Of a DNA stretch of 64,000 nucleotides, positions 33,757 to 42,326 are shown one piece after another (position 1 is the stretch's first letter; the number at the start of each line of letters is the position of its first letter). Under the pieces are notes generated by a model. It made no database searches. It was given only the letters and a program-made list of their open reading frames with translations, and was not told where the DNA came from. The position numbers were made by a program, and so were the translations under genes. This DNA comes from a bacterium (lineage in GTDB: Bacteria > SZUA-182 > DTGQ01). The DNA is taken from the NCBI GenBank assembly GCA_023512255.1, contig JAILZY010000005.1, forward strand, positions 18,306-82,305. The letters run 5' to 3'.

Positions 33757-35205
33757 TTAATCAATTCCTAACCTTGGCCACAGTTGGTTCACCTTCTCCA
33801 CCACCTGAGGATCCATTTTGATCAGATCAGGCCAGGTGCGGGGATATCCCTCTTGCGGCATTTTGCGGGTAGCATCAATACCCATTTTGGAGCCAATATG
33901 AGGATTTGTGGCCGCATGATCCAAGGCATCTGTCGGGCCTTCAAAAAAAATCACATCTCGCCTAGGGTCAATATCGTTTCCTAGCCTCCAGAGCACCTCG
34001 GACAGATTATGTACATCCACATCGCTTTCAAAGACAATAATGATCTTGGTGAACATCATCTGGCCCATTCCCCAAAGAGCGGACATCACTTTTTTGGCCT
34101 GCCCAGGATAGGTTTTGCGGATGGAAACCAGGGCCATATTGTGAAACACTCCCTCAATCGGCAGGTTAAGCTCTACTATCTCGGGCAACTGAGCTTGAAT
34201 CAAGGGCAAAAAGATCCTCTCGGTGGCCTTAGCTAGATAGCAGTCCTCCATAGGAGGTTTGCCGACAATAGTGGCTGGATAGATCGGATCTTTCTGATGG
34301 GTAATGCAGGTTATATGAAAAACCGGATATGGGTCTGCCGGGGAGTAGTAGCCGGTATGATCGCCGAACGGCCCCTCAATGCGCCGCTCTCCTGGCTCCA
34401 CGTACCCTTCAAGGACGAATTGGGAATTAGCAGGAATCTCCTGATCAATAGTTAGGCATTTGGCCATCTCAATCGGTGCATTCTGTAGGAAAGCAGCAAA
34501 CTGAATTTCATCAATATCAGGAGGAAGGGGAGCTGTGGCCGCGTAGGTAACTGCTGGATCAGGACCGATAGCTACTGCCACTTCAAGTCGCTGCCCTAGC
34601 TGCTCCGCCTGGCGATAGTGCTCTGCTCCACCCTTATGGGTGTGCCAATGCATCCCAGTGGTACGCTCATCGTAGACATGCATCCGGTACATACCCACAT
34701 TGCGTTTGCCGCTCAGCGGATGTCGGGTAAAAACCGTGGGCAGGGTGATAAATCTGCCTCCATCAGCAGGCCAACACAGCAAAATTGGCAACCGAGCCAG
34801 CGACACCTCATCCTGCCGGTAGATTACCTGCTGACAAGGAGGATTTTTGACTACTTTAGGGGCGATCGCAAGAAAACGCTTCAGCCTGGGCAAAAGTCTC
34901 AATCTGTCTAGCCAGCCTGCTGGCACCTGAACATCCAATACTCCCTTGAACACCTGCCCAAGCTCTTCCTCCCCCCGAAGGCCAATAGCTCGCGCTACCC
35001 GGCTCATAGAGCCAAAGGCATTCATGAGTACCGGCACCGTGTGCCCCTTGACCCGCTCAAAGAGCAGGGCAGGGCCGAATCGCTTGGACACTCGGTCAGT
35101 GATTTCGGTAATCTCAAGCTCTGCGCTAACCTCTTCCTTAATACGGACAAGCTCACCCCTTTGCTCAAGGTCCGCCATAAACTCTTTCAAATTGCTAAAG
35201 GCCAC
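33757..35205 (-). CDS. ubiD: UbiD-family decarboxylase
   Basis: 482 residues, start GTG 35205 giving AFSNLKEFMADLEQRGELVRI, the standard UbiD N-terminus. Later motifs: FITLPTVFTRHPLSGKRNVGMYRMHV, TGMHWHTHKGGAEHYRQAEQLG, EGPFGDHTGYYSPADPYPVFHI, and IVGKPPMEDCYLAKATERIFLPLIQ. It removes the ring carboxylate after prenylation using UbiX's cofactor; in the futalosine route this role is MqnL. It starts the quinone cluster and is preceded by an HD phosphohydrolase gene only 4 nt away, suggesting one transcript. Confidence 0.95.
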   Translation of the reverse strand: MAFSNLKEFMADLEQRGELVRIKEEVSAELEITEITDRVSKRFGPALLFERVKGHTVPVLMNAFGSMSRVARAIGLRGEEELGQVFKGVLDVQVPAGWLDRLRLLPRLKRFLAIAPKVVKNPPCQQVIYRQDEVSLARLPILLCWPADGGRFITLPTVFTRHPLSGKRNVGMYRMHVYDERTTGMHWHTHKGGAEHYRQAEQLGQRLEVAVAIGPDPAVTYAATAPLPPDIDEIQFAAFLQNAPIEMAKCLTIDQEIPANSQFVLEGYVEPGERRIEGPFGDHTGYYSPADPYPVFHITCITHQKDPIYPATIVGKPPMEDCYLAKATERIFLPLIQAQLPEIVELNLPIEGVFHNMALVSIRKTYPGQAKKVMSALWGMGQMMFTKIIIVFESDVDVHNLSEVLWRLGNDIDPRRDVIFFEGPTDALDHAATNPHIGSKMGIDATRKMPQEGYPRTWPDLIKMDPQVVEKVNQLWPRLGID

Positions 35206-35209
35206 AGGG

Positions 35210-35797
35210 CTATTTCCCTCCCTTGACCCACCAGGGATCTTCCTTGTCCTGAAACCACCAAGCGTTGGAATCAGTGGTTACGATCTCTTTGGCCATCTCC
35301 TTTGCCTCCTCAGTGTAGAGGCGCTTGAAAACCGCCCGAATCCAATCCTCGGCATACTTATTTCCAAGGTCTCCTGATTCTTTCAACTGAAGCAGAAAAT
35401 CTAACTGATCCGCATCTGAGGCTAGCTTTGCCTCCAGGGTAGCCTGCCCATTGAATTCGCGAATCAGATCAGCCACCTCCTTGCCAAAGGGAAGAAAATC
35501 GGTTAGGTCGCGAATGGCTTTTTCCTCATCAACAGATACATACTTTTTGTTGACATAATTATGATCTCCGGTTCTGGCTTCAGGAAGATCGTGGAAAAGA
35601 CACAGCTTGACTAGACGCGACTCATCCACTGCCTGCCTAGATAGCTTTGCCAATACATACCCTATGCAGGCTACTCTAAAGGTATGCTCGGCTACGGATT
35701 CTTTCCCCGATCCTAAAAACTGATACCCCGTTCTGGGGGTTTTCTTAAGCATTCCCGCTTCGAACAGGAAATTGACAATTGCTTCCATATCGCTCAC
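35210..35797 (-). CDS. HD-domain phosphohydrolase (YfbR/HDDC2-like 5'-deoxynucleotidase)
   Basis: 195 residues. The metal-binding residues are visible as His38 (SVAEHTFRVA), His69-Asp70 (CLFHDLPEA) and Asp128 (LASDADQLD), in the order typical of YfbR/HDDC2 enzymes, which remove phosphate from deoxynucleoside 5'-monophosphates. The Tyr/Trp-rich C-terminus (SNAWWFQDKEDPWWVKG) is also family-like. It sits 4 nt before ubiD, but a link to quinone synthesis is not implied. The exact substrate is inferred from the family. Confidence 0.85.
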   Translation of the reverse strand: MSDMEAIVNFLFEAGMLKKTPRTGYQFLGSGKESVAEHTFRVACIGYVLAKLSRQAVDESRLVKLCLFHDLPEARTGDHNYVNKKYVSVDEEKAIRDLTDFLPFGKEVADLIREFNGQATLEAKLASDADQLDFLLQLKESGDLGNKYAEDWIRAVFKRLYTEEAKEMAKEIVTTDSNAWWFQDKEDPWWVKGGK

Positions 35798-36116
35798 AAC
35801 ACCAATGCCTCCGATAAACTATCTGGATCCTACACTCTCCTAATATGGGAAAAATCATTTTTTTCAAGCCATATCATACTAAAAACATGGCCTGTCTGAC
35901 AAACATTTTCTCATTTAATCCTGCACTTTTCCACCTTACGGGTTTTTCCCCGTGTCTGGGCAGCTCTTGAACCGATACGGTTATCGAAGGCAGTGAGAAT
36001 AATCTCGCTCTTTATAACCGCATCGCTTTATGAACACAGGGTTGTTATGGGGATGCAAGGCGCTATCGACTTTTCATCATCTCATTCCATTTTCTGAATA
36101 AGGGAGACTGTGACTT
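35798..36116. other. Spacer of 319 nt with a nested inverted repeat
   Basis: No gene is seen. The main feature is a two-part hairpin: CGATACGGTTAT (35973-35984) can pair with ATAACCGCATCG (36014-36025), and inside it AGTGAGA (35992-35998) with TCTCGCT (36003-36009). It ends about 92 nt before the small gene at 36117 and could be a structured leader or attenuator. Its 3' side has no T-run. Confidence 0.45.
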
Positions 36117-36386
36117 ATGAACCACCTGAGAGCCAGAATTCAGAGCGCGCTTGACCTTTTCCTCTCCGGCTGTCAAATCTGGGCAGAAATTCTCAATCGT
36201 CAGGATTTTCTCGATGAACTGGAAAGCATTAAGGCGGAGTTTCAAAGAATCAGCTGCCTGCCTCATGATGAAGATACCGTAAGTATTATTGAAAACATGA
36301 CTAGCCGTATTTTGTCAGATCTTGACCTGGCGATGAAAGATATGGGGCTTGGCGGACTAGAAATTGGAGAGAATGTACGGCACTGA
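36117..36386 (+). CDS. Small uncharacterised protein, 89 residues
   Basis: The ATG at 36117 follows AGGGAG by about 10 nt. The product is helical and mildly acidic (DFLDELESIKAEFQRISCLPHDEDTVSIIENMTSRILSDL, read in pieces: FLDELESIKAEFQRIS; DTVSIIENMTSRIL). No signal peptide or membrane segment. I do not recognise a family. A family-1 mobile element begins about 20 nt after its stop. The codon pattern and ribosome-binding site make it a plausible gene, but it could be spurious. Confidence 0.5.
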   Translation: MNHLRARIQSALDLFLSGCQIWAEILNRQDFLDELESIKAEFQRISCLPHDEDTVSIIENMTSRILSDLDLAMKDMGLGGLEIGENVRH

Positions 36387-36406
36387 AAAATGCTCTCAAA
36401 ACCAAG

Positions 36407-36520
36407 CGATCTTTTCGCTAATAAAGTGCACAAGCTGCGGCGGCACAAGGTCCGCGAGCTACAATCGATAGCCTAATTTATCCGCTGCCCACTTGTGTTA
36501 CGCACTTAGCGAAAGAACTC
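36407..36520 (-). mobile_element. Palindromic mobile element, family 1, copy D (114 bp)
   Basis: The end CGATCTTTTCGCTAA pairs with the complement of GAGTTCTTTCGCTAA. The interior matches copy C in the same orientation (GCACAAGGTC, CTACAAT.GA, TAATTTATCCGCTGCCCACT and TGTGTTACGCACTTAGCGAA). No clear target duplication remains, so it is probably older than the other copies. Confidence 0.7.
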
Positions 36521-36588
36521 TAAAAGCCGCTATTACTATTATTACTATTTAAGTTATCCATCCAAATTATCTATCACAAAGTTATCCA

Positions 36589-37281
36589 TCACATCCCCAT
36601 AATTGGAACAATGACAATGGGAATAAAGTTAGTGAGAAAATGAAGCACAATGACCATCGTTAAACTTCCTTTCCACAAAAACAGCAGAGAAAATACCAAA
36701 CCGATATAGCCAACGGCCAGCATCCCGGCTGTCCCCTCATAGGCATGGCCAAAGGTAAAGAGAAGAACGGAGAAAATAACACTGATCCAGGTATTACCCG
36801 TGATCTCTTTAAGTCGCGTCAGTAGATAGCCGCGAAAGATAATTTCTTCGGCAAAAGCCACAACTAGTACCAAAATTCCCCCCAGGATGATTTCCCAGAC
36901 CCCTTTAGGGTTTAACGATACAGGCACTTCCTCGATATGGCTTAGCCCCAGCCAGGTAAAAAAATCGAGCACCAGCCCTACGGAAAAATAAAAGAGCGGG
37001 AAAATAGCCACTCCCCAAAAAAGATGTTTCCCAAGCTCCTGGCTGGTCCAACCGATTCGGCAAAAGGGCTCTTTACGCAATCTGAGCAGCCCAAAGATCA
37101 AAGCTGACAGACCAAGGTTTCGAAAGATGGTAACCAGGGCGGTAATGAGAAAGGGACAGTATCCTTCCGGGCAAAAGAACTCTGCCGGAAAGGCCAGGGA
37201 AGCAAGGAAGATGGTCAGAAACAGCATCAATTCATGAAACTTGCCCCTGCTGTTAGGATCGTTTTTAAATTCTTCGTCCAC
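36589..37281 (-). CDS. CPBP-family intramembrane metalloprotease (Rce1/Abi-like)
   Basis: 230 residues with about seven membrane helices. The catalytic motifs are present: EEIIFRG with Glu145, Glu146 and Arg150; FTFGH with His179; and VLHFLTN with His214. The family includes CAAX prenyl proteases and bacteriocin-processing or immunity proteins; the substrate here is unknown. The gene is transcribed alone on the minus strand, away from the S2P protease gene, with a family-2 mobile element in the shared upstream region. A shared substrate with that protease is only a possibility. Confidence 0.9.
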   Translation of the reverse strand: MDEEFKNDPNSRGKFHELMLFLTIFLASLAFPAEFFCPEGYCPFLITALVTIFRNLGLSALIFGLLRLRKEPFCRIGWTSQELGKHLFWGVAIFPLFYFSVGLVLDFFTWLGLSHIEEVPVSLNPKGVWEIILGGILVLVVAFAEEIIFRGYLLTRLKEITGNTWISVIFSVLLFTFGHAYEGTAGMLAVGYIGLVFSLLFLWKGSLTMVIVLHFLTNFIPIVIVPIMGM

Positions 37282-37344
37282 TCGAAAAATCTCTTTTCTA
37301 AACCGCTAGATCTGGCTTATAATATTTATGGTAATAAATATTTT

Positions 37345-37464
37345 CGCTCTTATTTATTAGCTACCATTGAGAGACATAACCCTAATAAGAGCTAAGCCCA
37401 TTCGAGGGTTTATGGTTGTTCTGATATTACCTTAAGGGTTTATGGTGTCTGATATATAAGAGCG
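37345..37464 (+). mobile_element. MITE-like element, family 2, copy 2 (120 bp), with perfect 8-bp target duplication
   Basis: The ends are perfect CGCTCTTAT and ATAAGAGCG. It is flanked on both sides by AATATTTT (37337-37344 and 37465-37472). It is almost identical to the reverse complement of copy 1. It lies between the divergent CPBP and S2P protease genes. Confidence 0.88.
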
Positions 37465-37626
37465 AATATTTTATAATCAGTAATGAGTAATATACCCCTT
37501 TCTTCACTACCGATTATACAATAAGTCGGAGAAAGGAGAAAAGAGTTTCTCTGGTTAACAGGGCGAAAAAAGGTTATGTTTAAATAAATAGCTATGTTTC
37601 AATAAATATTTTAAGGAGAAGCCAAG

Positions 37627-38703
37627 GTGAAATGGTCAATCCAGGTTGGCAAATTTTTCGGCATCCCATTGAAAATCCATATTACTTTCTGGCTCCTGCT
37701 GCTGTTTGTGGCTATGTCTGCGGGCAAGCGGGGAGGAGGAGTGCAGGGAGGGATGCAAGGGGTTTTGCTGGTGCTTCTGCTCTTTGCCTGCGTGGTCCTT
37801 CATGAGCTGGGGCATAGTGTTGTTGCTCAGCGTCTTGGGATCAGGGTGCGGGACATTATCCTTTTGCCTATCGGTGGTATATCTCAAATGGAGAGAATCC
37901 CGGATGAGCCAAAGAGCGAGCTATTTATTTCCGGCATCGGGCCGATTATCAGTCTGACTCTGGCCTTGGTTTTTTACTCTCTGGCCAGGCTCTTTGGGCT
38001 AAACACTGCCCTTCCGCAAGCCTCTCTGCTCGATGGACATGTTCTGGTAAGTCTTTTCTGGATTAACCTAATCTTGGGGATTTTCAACCTCTTGCCTGCC
38101 TTTCCTATGGATGGGGGGAGGGTGTTGCGGGCTCTTTTAGCCATGCGGATTGAATATCTTCAGGCTACGCATATTGCAGTCAGTGTAGGCCAGATGTTTG
38201 CTATCTTTTTCTTTTTCTATGGATTATTCTATAATTTCTGGCTGGCCATGATCGGTATTTTTATCTACATGGGGGCAGAGGGCGAGGAGCATGAGACAAT
38301 TCTGCGAAGATCACTGAGAAGGATACCGGTTGGCCAGGCTATCATTACCAGCTTTAGTCGGCTGTCGCCGGATGATAGCCTTAGGGAAGCTATGAACATT
38401 GCCTGTCATAGCCTCCAGATGGATTTCCCGGTCATGCGGGATGGTGAGCTCATTGGCCTTTTATCCAGAGATCGTTTTGTAAAAGCCATGAGGGATCATT
38501 CACCGGACACTCGAATCAGCGAGATCATGAGCACGGATTTTCCCACTATCTCAGATACCGAACCCCTCGAAGAGGCCTACTCCCGGCTCACCGAGGCCAG
38601 GGGAAGCTTTGTTCCAGTCATGCATGGCCGCACCCTCCTAGGATTCATCAATCTTGAGCAGATCGGCAAATACCATATGCTCTGCGGGCTGGGCAAAAGA
38701 TAA
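37627..38703 (+). CDS. Site-2-type M50 metalloprotease with CBS domain pair
   Basis: 358 residues, GTG start with AAGGAG 8 nt upstream. Six or so membrane helices contain the zinc site HELGH (His59, Glu60, His63) and the second motif NLLPAFPMDGGRVLRALL (near 156-173). Residues about 225-355 form two CBS motifs (PVGQAIITSFSRLSPDDSLREAM; ISEIMSTDFPTISDTEPLEEAYSRL). Such proteases cut membrane-bound regulators within the bilayer; the CBS pair may sense adenine nucleotides. The target is unknown, and no membrane anti-sigma factor lies nearby. It converges on the sulfatase-TPR gene with a 1-nt gap. Confidence 0.92.
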   Translation: MKWSIQVGKFFGIPLKIHITFWLLLLFVAMSAGKRGGGVQGGMQGVLLVLLLFACVVLHELGHSVVAQRLGIRVRDIILLPIGGISQMERIPDEPKSELFISGIGPIISLTLALVFYSLARLFGLNTALPQASLLDGHVLVSLFWINLILGIFNLLPAFPMDGGRVLRALLAMRIEYLQATHIAVSVGQMFAIFFFFYGLFYNFWLAMIGIFIYMGAEGEEHETILRRSLRRIPVGQAIITSFSRLSPDDSLREAMNIACHSLQMDFPVMRDGELIGLLSRDRFVKAMRDHSPDTRISEIMSTDFPTISDTEPLEEAYSRLTEARGSFVPVMHGRTLLGFINLEQIGKYHMLCGLGKR

Positions 38704-38704
38704 A

Positions 38705-41518
38705 TTATTTTACCCCTGCTGCCTCGTGCTGCTCTTCTATCAGCTCGATCCTCTCCTGAAGGGATCTGGCTTGCTGGTTATCTGGCTGAAGGCGAAGGCT
38801 CTCTTGAAGCTCGACGTAGGCAGCTTGGTATTTCCCCTGACGGAAATAGGCTGCTCCCAGATAGTAGTGGAGAAGAGGATTTTGTGGATCGATCTCTTTT
38901 GCCTGCTGCCAAGCGAAAATTGCCTTGTTATCATCACCCGCCTGAGAGAAGGTGAGGCCGACATTGATCAGGTGCACTGACAGGTCAATCCCTTTTCCTT
39001 GAAGAGCTATCTTCCACTCAGCCAGTGCCTTGTCAATCAGATTTTTTTCAAAATAGGCATTCCCCAAATTAAGATGTGCTCCTGCCAAATCTGGTTTGAG
39101 AGAAAGTGCCTTTTCCCAGGATCGAATAGCCTGATCAGTCTGGCCAAGCCCCTGCTGAGCTTTTCCCAGCGAATAATAGGCCAGAGGATCATCCGGGTGT
39201 CGGCTCAGCACCTCCTGAAATGAAGACAGGGCTAAAGAAAACTCTCCCTTCTCAAGATAAAGGAGCCCAAGCTGATGGTAGCCTTCGGTGCAGTTCTGAT
39301 TAAGATCAATGGCTCGGCGATACTCTCGCTCAGCCAAGGTGTAGTCCTTGAGGCCAAAATAAGCCATTCCCAGATTCAAGATAGCCTTCTGATAATTAGG
39401 CCGAAGGGAAAGTGCCTTGCCAAGTTCCGCGATAGCCTCAGAAAAGCGGCCTTGGCTCAAGTAGATACTCCCTAGATTGTTGTGGGCCTCTGGGCTATTG
39501 GGATCAAGGGAAATAGCCCGCTGGCAGTATTGTATGGCTAGCTCTGGTTTCCCCTGTTGGCCATAGATCAGCCCTAGGTTATGGTATGCGGAAACATTCT
39601 GGGGATCGATTTTGAGAGCTGTTTCAAAATGAGAAGCGGCTTTGTCTAAATTCGCCTGACTGAAGAAAAGGTTGCCCGCCTGATTATGGGCCTGGGCATA
39701 GTTTGGATCAACCTGTAGAGCCTTTTCTATGGCCGCCATAGCCTCATTGCTTCTTCCCAGCTTGTCGCAGGCAAGACTAAGGTTGTGGTAGATTTCAGGA
39801 TATTGAGCCCAAGCCAGCGCACGCTTGAATTCATCCAAGGCTAGCTCAAAATTGCCCTTATGATAGTATATCAGGCCAAGCTGGTTATGGGCGTCGATAT
39901 CGTCAGGATTTAGACTGAGGGCTGTTTTGAAAGAAGCTTCTGCTTGGTCAAAAAGTCTTTTCTCCTGATATACCCGACCAAGATTAACATGGGCTGCTGT
40001 GTTTTCGGGGTTAGCCTGGATGATTTTTTGAAAGCAGAGCATGGCCTGATCATAGAGATGAGCATAAAGATATGATATCCCTTGGTCAAGATAGTCTATC
40101 AGGTAGATCATATCCTTGGGATCCTGCCCTTGAGTCTTTCTGCCTGCTACTGGCCTGGTCCACACATAGCCTAAGCTTTTTAGCCGAGCCCGAATCTCTG
40201 CGCTCATCTCCACCTGCCGGGCTGTCTCAGGAGGAGCAGCCGGCGAGGAGGATTTTTTCAGCCGCTCAAGATTTCTCTTCCAGTGGGCAGAAAGCTTGCT
40301 GTCCTGGGCAGCCAGGTTTTTCATTTCTCTGCTGTCTTCGCTCAGGTGATAGAGCTCAGGGCGAGGTGCCTGAATGTACTTCCAAGCCGGGGTTCGTATT
40401 CCCTCAAGTCTGCTCCAGCCAAAGTTAAGCTCAGGACTGAGGCTCTCACAGAGGAGTTGTTGGTGTATCTCCTTGGTTTGACCACGGATCAGGGGAAGCA
40501 GGCTCTGTCCTGCAAGCCCAGGGATAGGGCTAAAACCATAGAGATCAAGAACAGTGGGCAGGATGTCCATGTTGCTCACCATTGCCCCACAGGATTTCCC
40601 CCTGGGCAGAAGATCAGCAGGGGCTTTGATAATTAAGGGAACCCTGATTGTTGGCTCATAAATGAAAATAGCATGGGTGGCTTCGCCATGCTCTCCGAGG
40701 CTTTCTCCGTGATCTGCGGTTAGGATGATGATTGTCCGCTCGGAAAGCCCCATCTTTTCCATCCCGCTGATCAAATCACCAAGGCATTTATCGGTATAGG
40801 CGATTTCCCCATCATAAGGACATTTAGGATAGGCTTGCGCAAAAGGAGCGGGCGGAGAGTAGATGGCATGGGGATCAAAGTAGTGGAGCCAGAGGAAAAA
40901 TTTCCCACCTCTATGCTCCCGAAGCCAGGTAAGCCCAAGGTGGGTGATTTCTTCGGCTTTCCGCTCATTATATAAAATTTCCGTTGGTTTTCCCCGAGCC
41001 GGAAGCCGATCTTCATAGAAGTCAAATCCCTGATCCAGCCCAAAGATAGAGTCAAGGACAAAGGCTCCGACACAGGCGGCGGTCTGAAAGCCGTGTTCCT
41101 TCATGATTTCAGCCAGAGTGCGAACCTCTTGTCCGAGAATGAAGTTTCCATTATTGCGAACCCCATGTTGAATAGGGTAGAGGCCAGTCATGATTGAGGC
41201 ATGAGCGGGCAGGGTGATCGGGACAGGGGTAATGGCCTGAGTAAACATGATCCCCTGAGCAGCCAGGGTATCTATGGTGGGGGTTTTAATCTGCTGATAA
41301 CCATAACAGCCAAGATGATCGGCCCTCAAGGTATCAATGGTGATGAGGAGAAGATTATAGTTGCCTCCTCCTGACCCTGTCTTCATAGCATTGAGCTGGG
41401 CATTGAGCCGGCTTGCTTGAGAAAGGAAAAAAGCTGCGCACACCAGGGTAGCTATGCTAACCAGAAAGTAAGATTTGCTGCCGCGACGACTAATTTTGAC
41501 CATACTAATTCTGACCAT
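38705..41518 (-). CDS. Sulfatase-fold hydrolase fused to a long TPR array
   Basis: 937 residues. One N-terminal membrane helix (about 17-36) leads to an alkaline-phosphatase/sulfatase fold: LLLITIDTLRADHLGCYGY with metal ligand Asp62, then ITLPAHASIMTGLYP where the nucleophile position is Thr102 instead of the C/S-x-P-x-R that is turned into formylglycine, and IIILTADHGESLGEHGE. From about 455 to 925 there are some 13-14 TPR units (AHVNLGRVYQEKRLFDQAEASFKTALSLNPD and similar). The Thr nucleophile is as in phosphoethanolamine transferases, so it is unlikely to be a classical sulfatase. It might transfer or remove phospho-groups on glycans or envelope components. Domain anchoring suggests periplasmic location. 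Confidence 0.85.
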   Translation of the reverse strand: MVRISMVKISRRGSKSYFLVSIATLVCAAFFLSQASRLNAQLNAMKTGSGGGNYNLLLITIDTLRADHLGCYGYQQIKTPTIDTLAAQGIMFTQAITPVPITLPAHASIMTGLYPIQHGVRNNGNFILGQEVRTLAEIMKEHGFQTAACVGAFVLDSIFGLDQGFDFYEDRLPARGKPTEILYNERKAEEITHLGLTWLREHRGGKFFLWLHYFDPHAIYSPPAPFAQAYPKCPYDGEIAYTDKCLGDLISGMEKMGLSERTIIILTADHGESLGEHGEATHAIFIYEPTIRVPLIIKAPADLLPRGKSCGAMVSNMDILPTVLDLYGFSPIPGLAGQSLLPLIRGQTKEIHQQLLCESLSPELNFGWSRLEGIRTPAWKYIQAPRPELYHLSEDSREMKNLAAQDSKLSAHWKRNLERLKKSSSPAAPPETARQVEMSAEIRARLKSLGYVWTRPVAGRKTQGQDPKDMIYLIDYLDQGISYLYAHLYDQAMLCFQKIIQANPENTAAHVNLGRVYQEKRLFDQAEASFKTALSLNPDDIDAHNQLGLIYYHKGNFELALDEFKRALAWAQYPEIYHNLSLACDKLGRSNEAMAAIEKALQVDPNYAQAHNQAGNLFFSQANLDKAASHFETALKIDPQNVSAYHNLGLIYGQQGKPELAIQYCQRAISLDPNSPEAHNNLGSIYLSQGRFSEAIAELGKALSLRPNYQKAILNLGMAYFGLKDYTLAEREYRRAIDLNQNCTEGYHQLGLLYLEKGEFSLALSSFQEVLSRHPDDPLAYYSLGKAQQGLGQTDQAIRSWEKALSLKPDLAGAHLNLGNAYFEKNLIDKALAEWKIALQGKGIDLSVHLINVGLTFSQAGDDNKAIFAWQQAKEIDPQNPLLHYYLGAAYFRQGKYQAAYVELQESLRLQPDNQQARSLQERIELIEEQHEAAGVK

Positions 41519-41574
41519 ATTATGGTTACTCTTTTTTATTTATGTATGGTTACTCTTCTTTCTTTTTTTGAGCT

Positions 41575-42135
41575 TTAATTTTCTGGTGAGAGAAAATTTT
41601 CCCAAATGAAATAGATGATTGACTCCTGTGGAGATACCCCAATATTGCGGGCATAGTTATAGAGATTAGCTCCAATGTAGTCGGCTGTCTGATCATACAG
41701 GTATAGAAAAGGAGTCTGACTGGCCAGCTCATAAAAGTGAAGGGCATAGTTGAGATAGTCATACAGAGCGCAAATCTCCATGAGGGAATGATAGATATTG
41801 TAGGGATTCGTAGAAGAATAATACGGGAGGGTGGAGAAAAATGGGGATCCGTAGTAGCTACCATACAGAGGATCAATTCCTCCGACCAAGGGTCTATAAG
41901 CGCCATAGGCCGCCAGAGCGCTCCAGCCGGCAGCAGGCAGGTAACTTCTATATATACCTGCATATATACCGAGGGGAAATAGCCCCTGGGCCGAAGCTTG
42001 AGCAATGAAACCGAATAAGAATAAACCGATTAAACCAATTATGATTCCGCTGGACACTAAGCTGATATGTAATTTGGCCATAGGGTGAACACCTGTCAGA
42101 TGTACTTGAAATTTCAGTAAAGATTTTAGGGTCAT
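41575..42135 (-). CDS. Exported Tyr-rich protein, distant member of the tandem family
   Basis: 186 residues. The ATG at 42135 has AAGGAGA 7 nt upstream, giving a long N-region before the signal peptide (IIIGLIGLFLFGFIAQASAQG). The mature part is rich in Tyr, Ala and Leu (PLYGSYYGSPFFSTLPYYSS) and has no Cys pair or known fold. The C-terminal part YLYDQTADYIGANLYNYARNI then GVSPQESI resembles the end of the next paralogue (YLFDLANLSYLLAY...GVSPSSLL). A frame at 41550-42005 overlaps but lacks a signal peptide. I infer a diverged relative of the five genes that follow on the left-to-right map. Confidence 0.65.
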   Translation of the reverse strand: MTLKSLLKFQVHLTGVHPMAKLHISLVSSGIIIGLIGLFLFGFIAQASAQGLFPLGIYAGIYRSYLPAAGWSALAAYGAYRPLVGGIDPLYGSYYGSPFFSTLPYYSSTNPYNIYHSLMEICALYDYLNYALHFYELASQTPFLYLYDQTADYIGANLYNYARNIGVSPQESIIYFIWENFLSPEN

Positions 42136-42326
42136 GATATTGTCTCCTTATTAAAACAATAGGGGGGGCAGGCAAGTTGAGATCGCAATCTCACTGTTTC
42201 TGCCCCCATTGCTTTCTCAAAACTTACCCTGATGCCCCCCTCTGTTTCCTAATCTCAACATGCCTCAGGATAGATTATGTCTGTATGCTCTTTTTCCTCA
42301 TCATTCTCGATTATTTGGTTGCGCTA

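Noticed and set aside
41550..42005. A 151-codon minus-strand frame overlapping the exported Tyr-rich gene
   Set aside because: It has no signal peptide or ribosome-binding site, and the other frame (41575-42135) has both together with resemblance to the neighbouring family.
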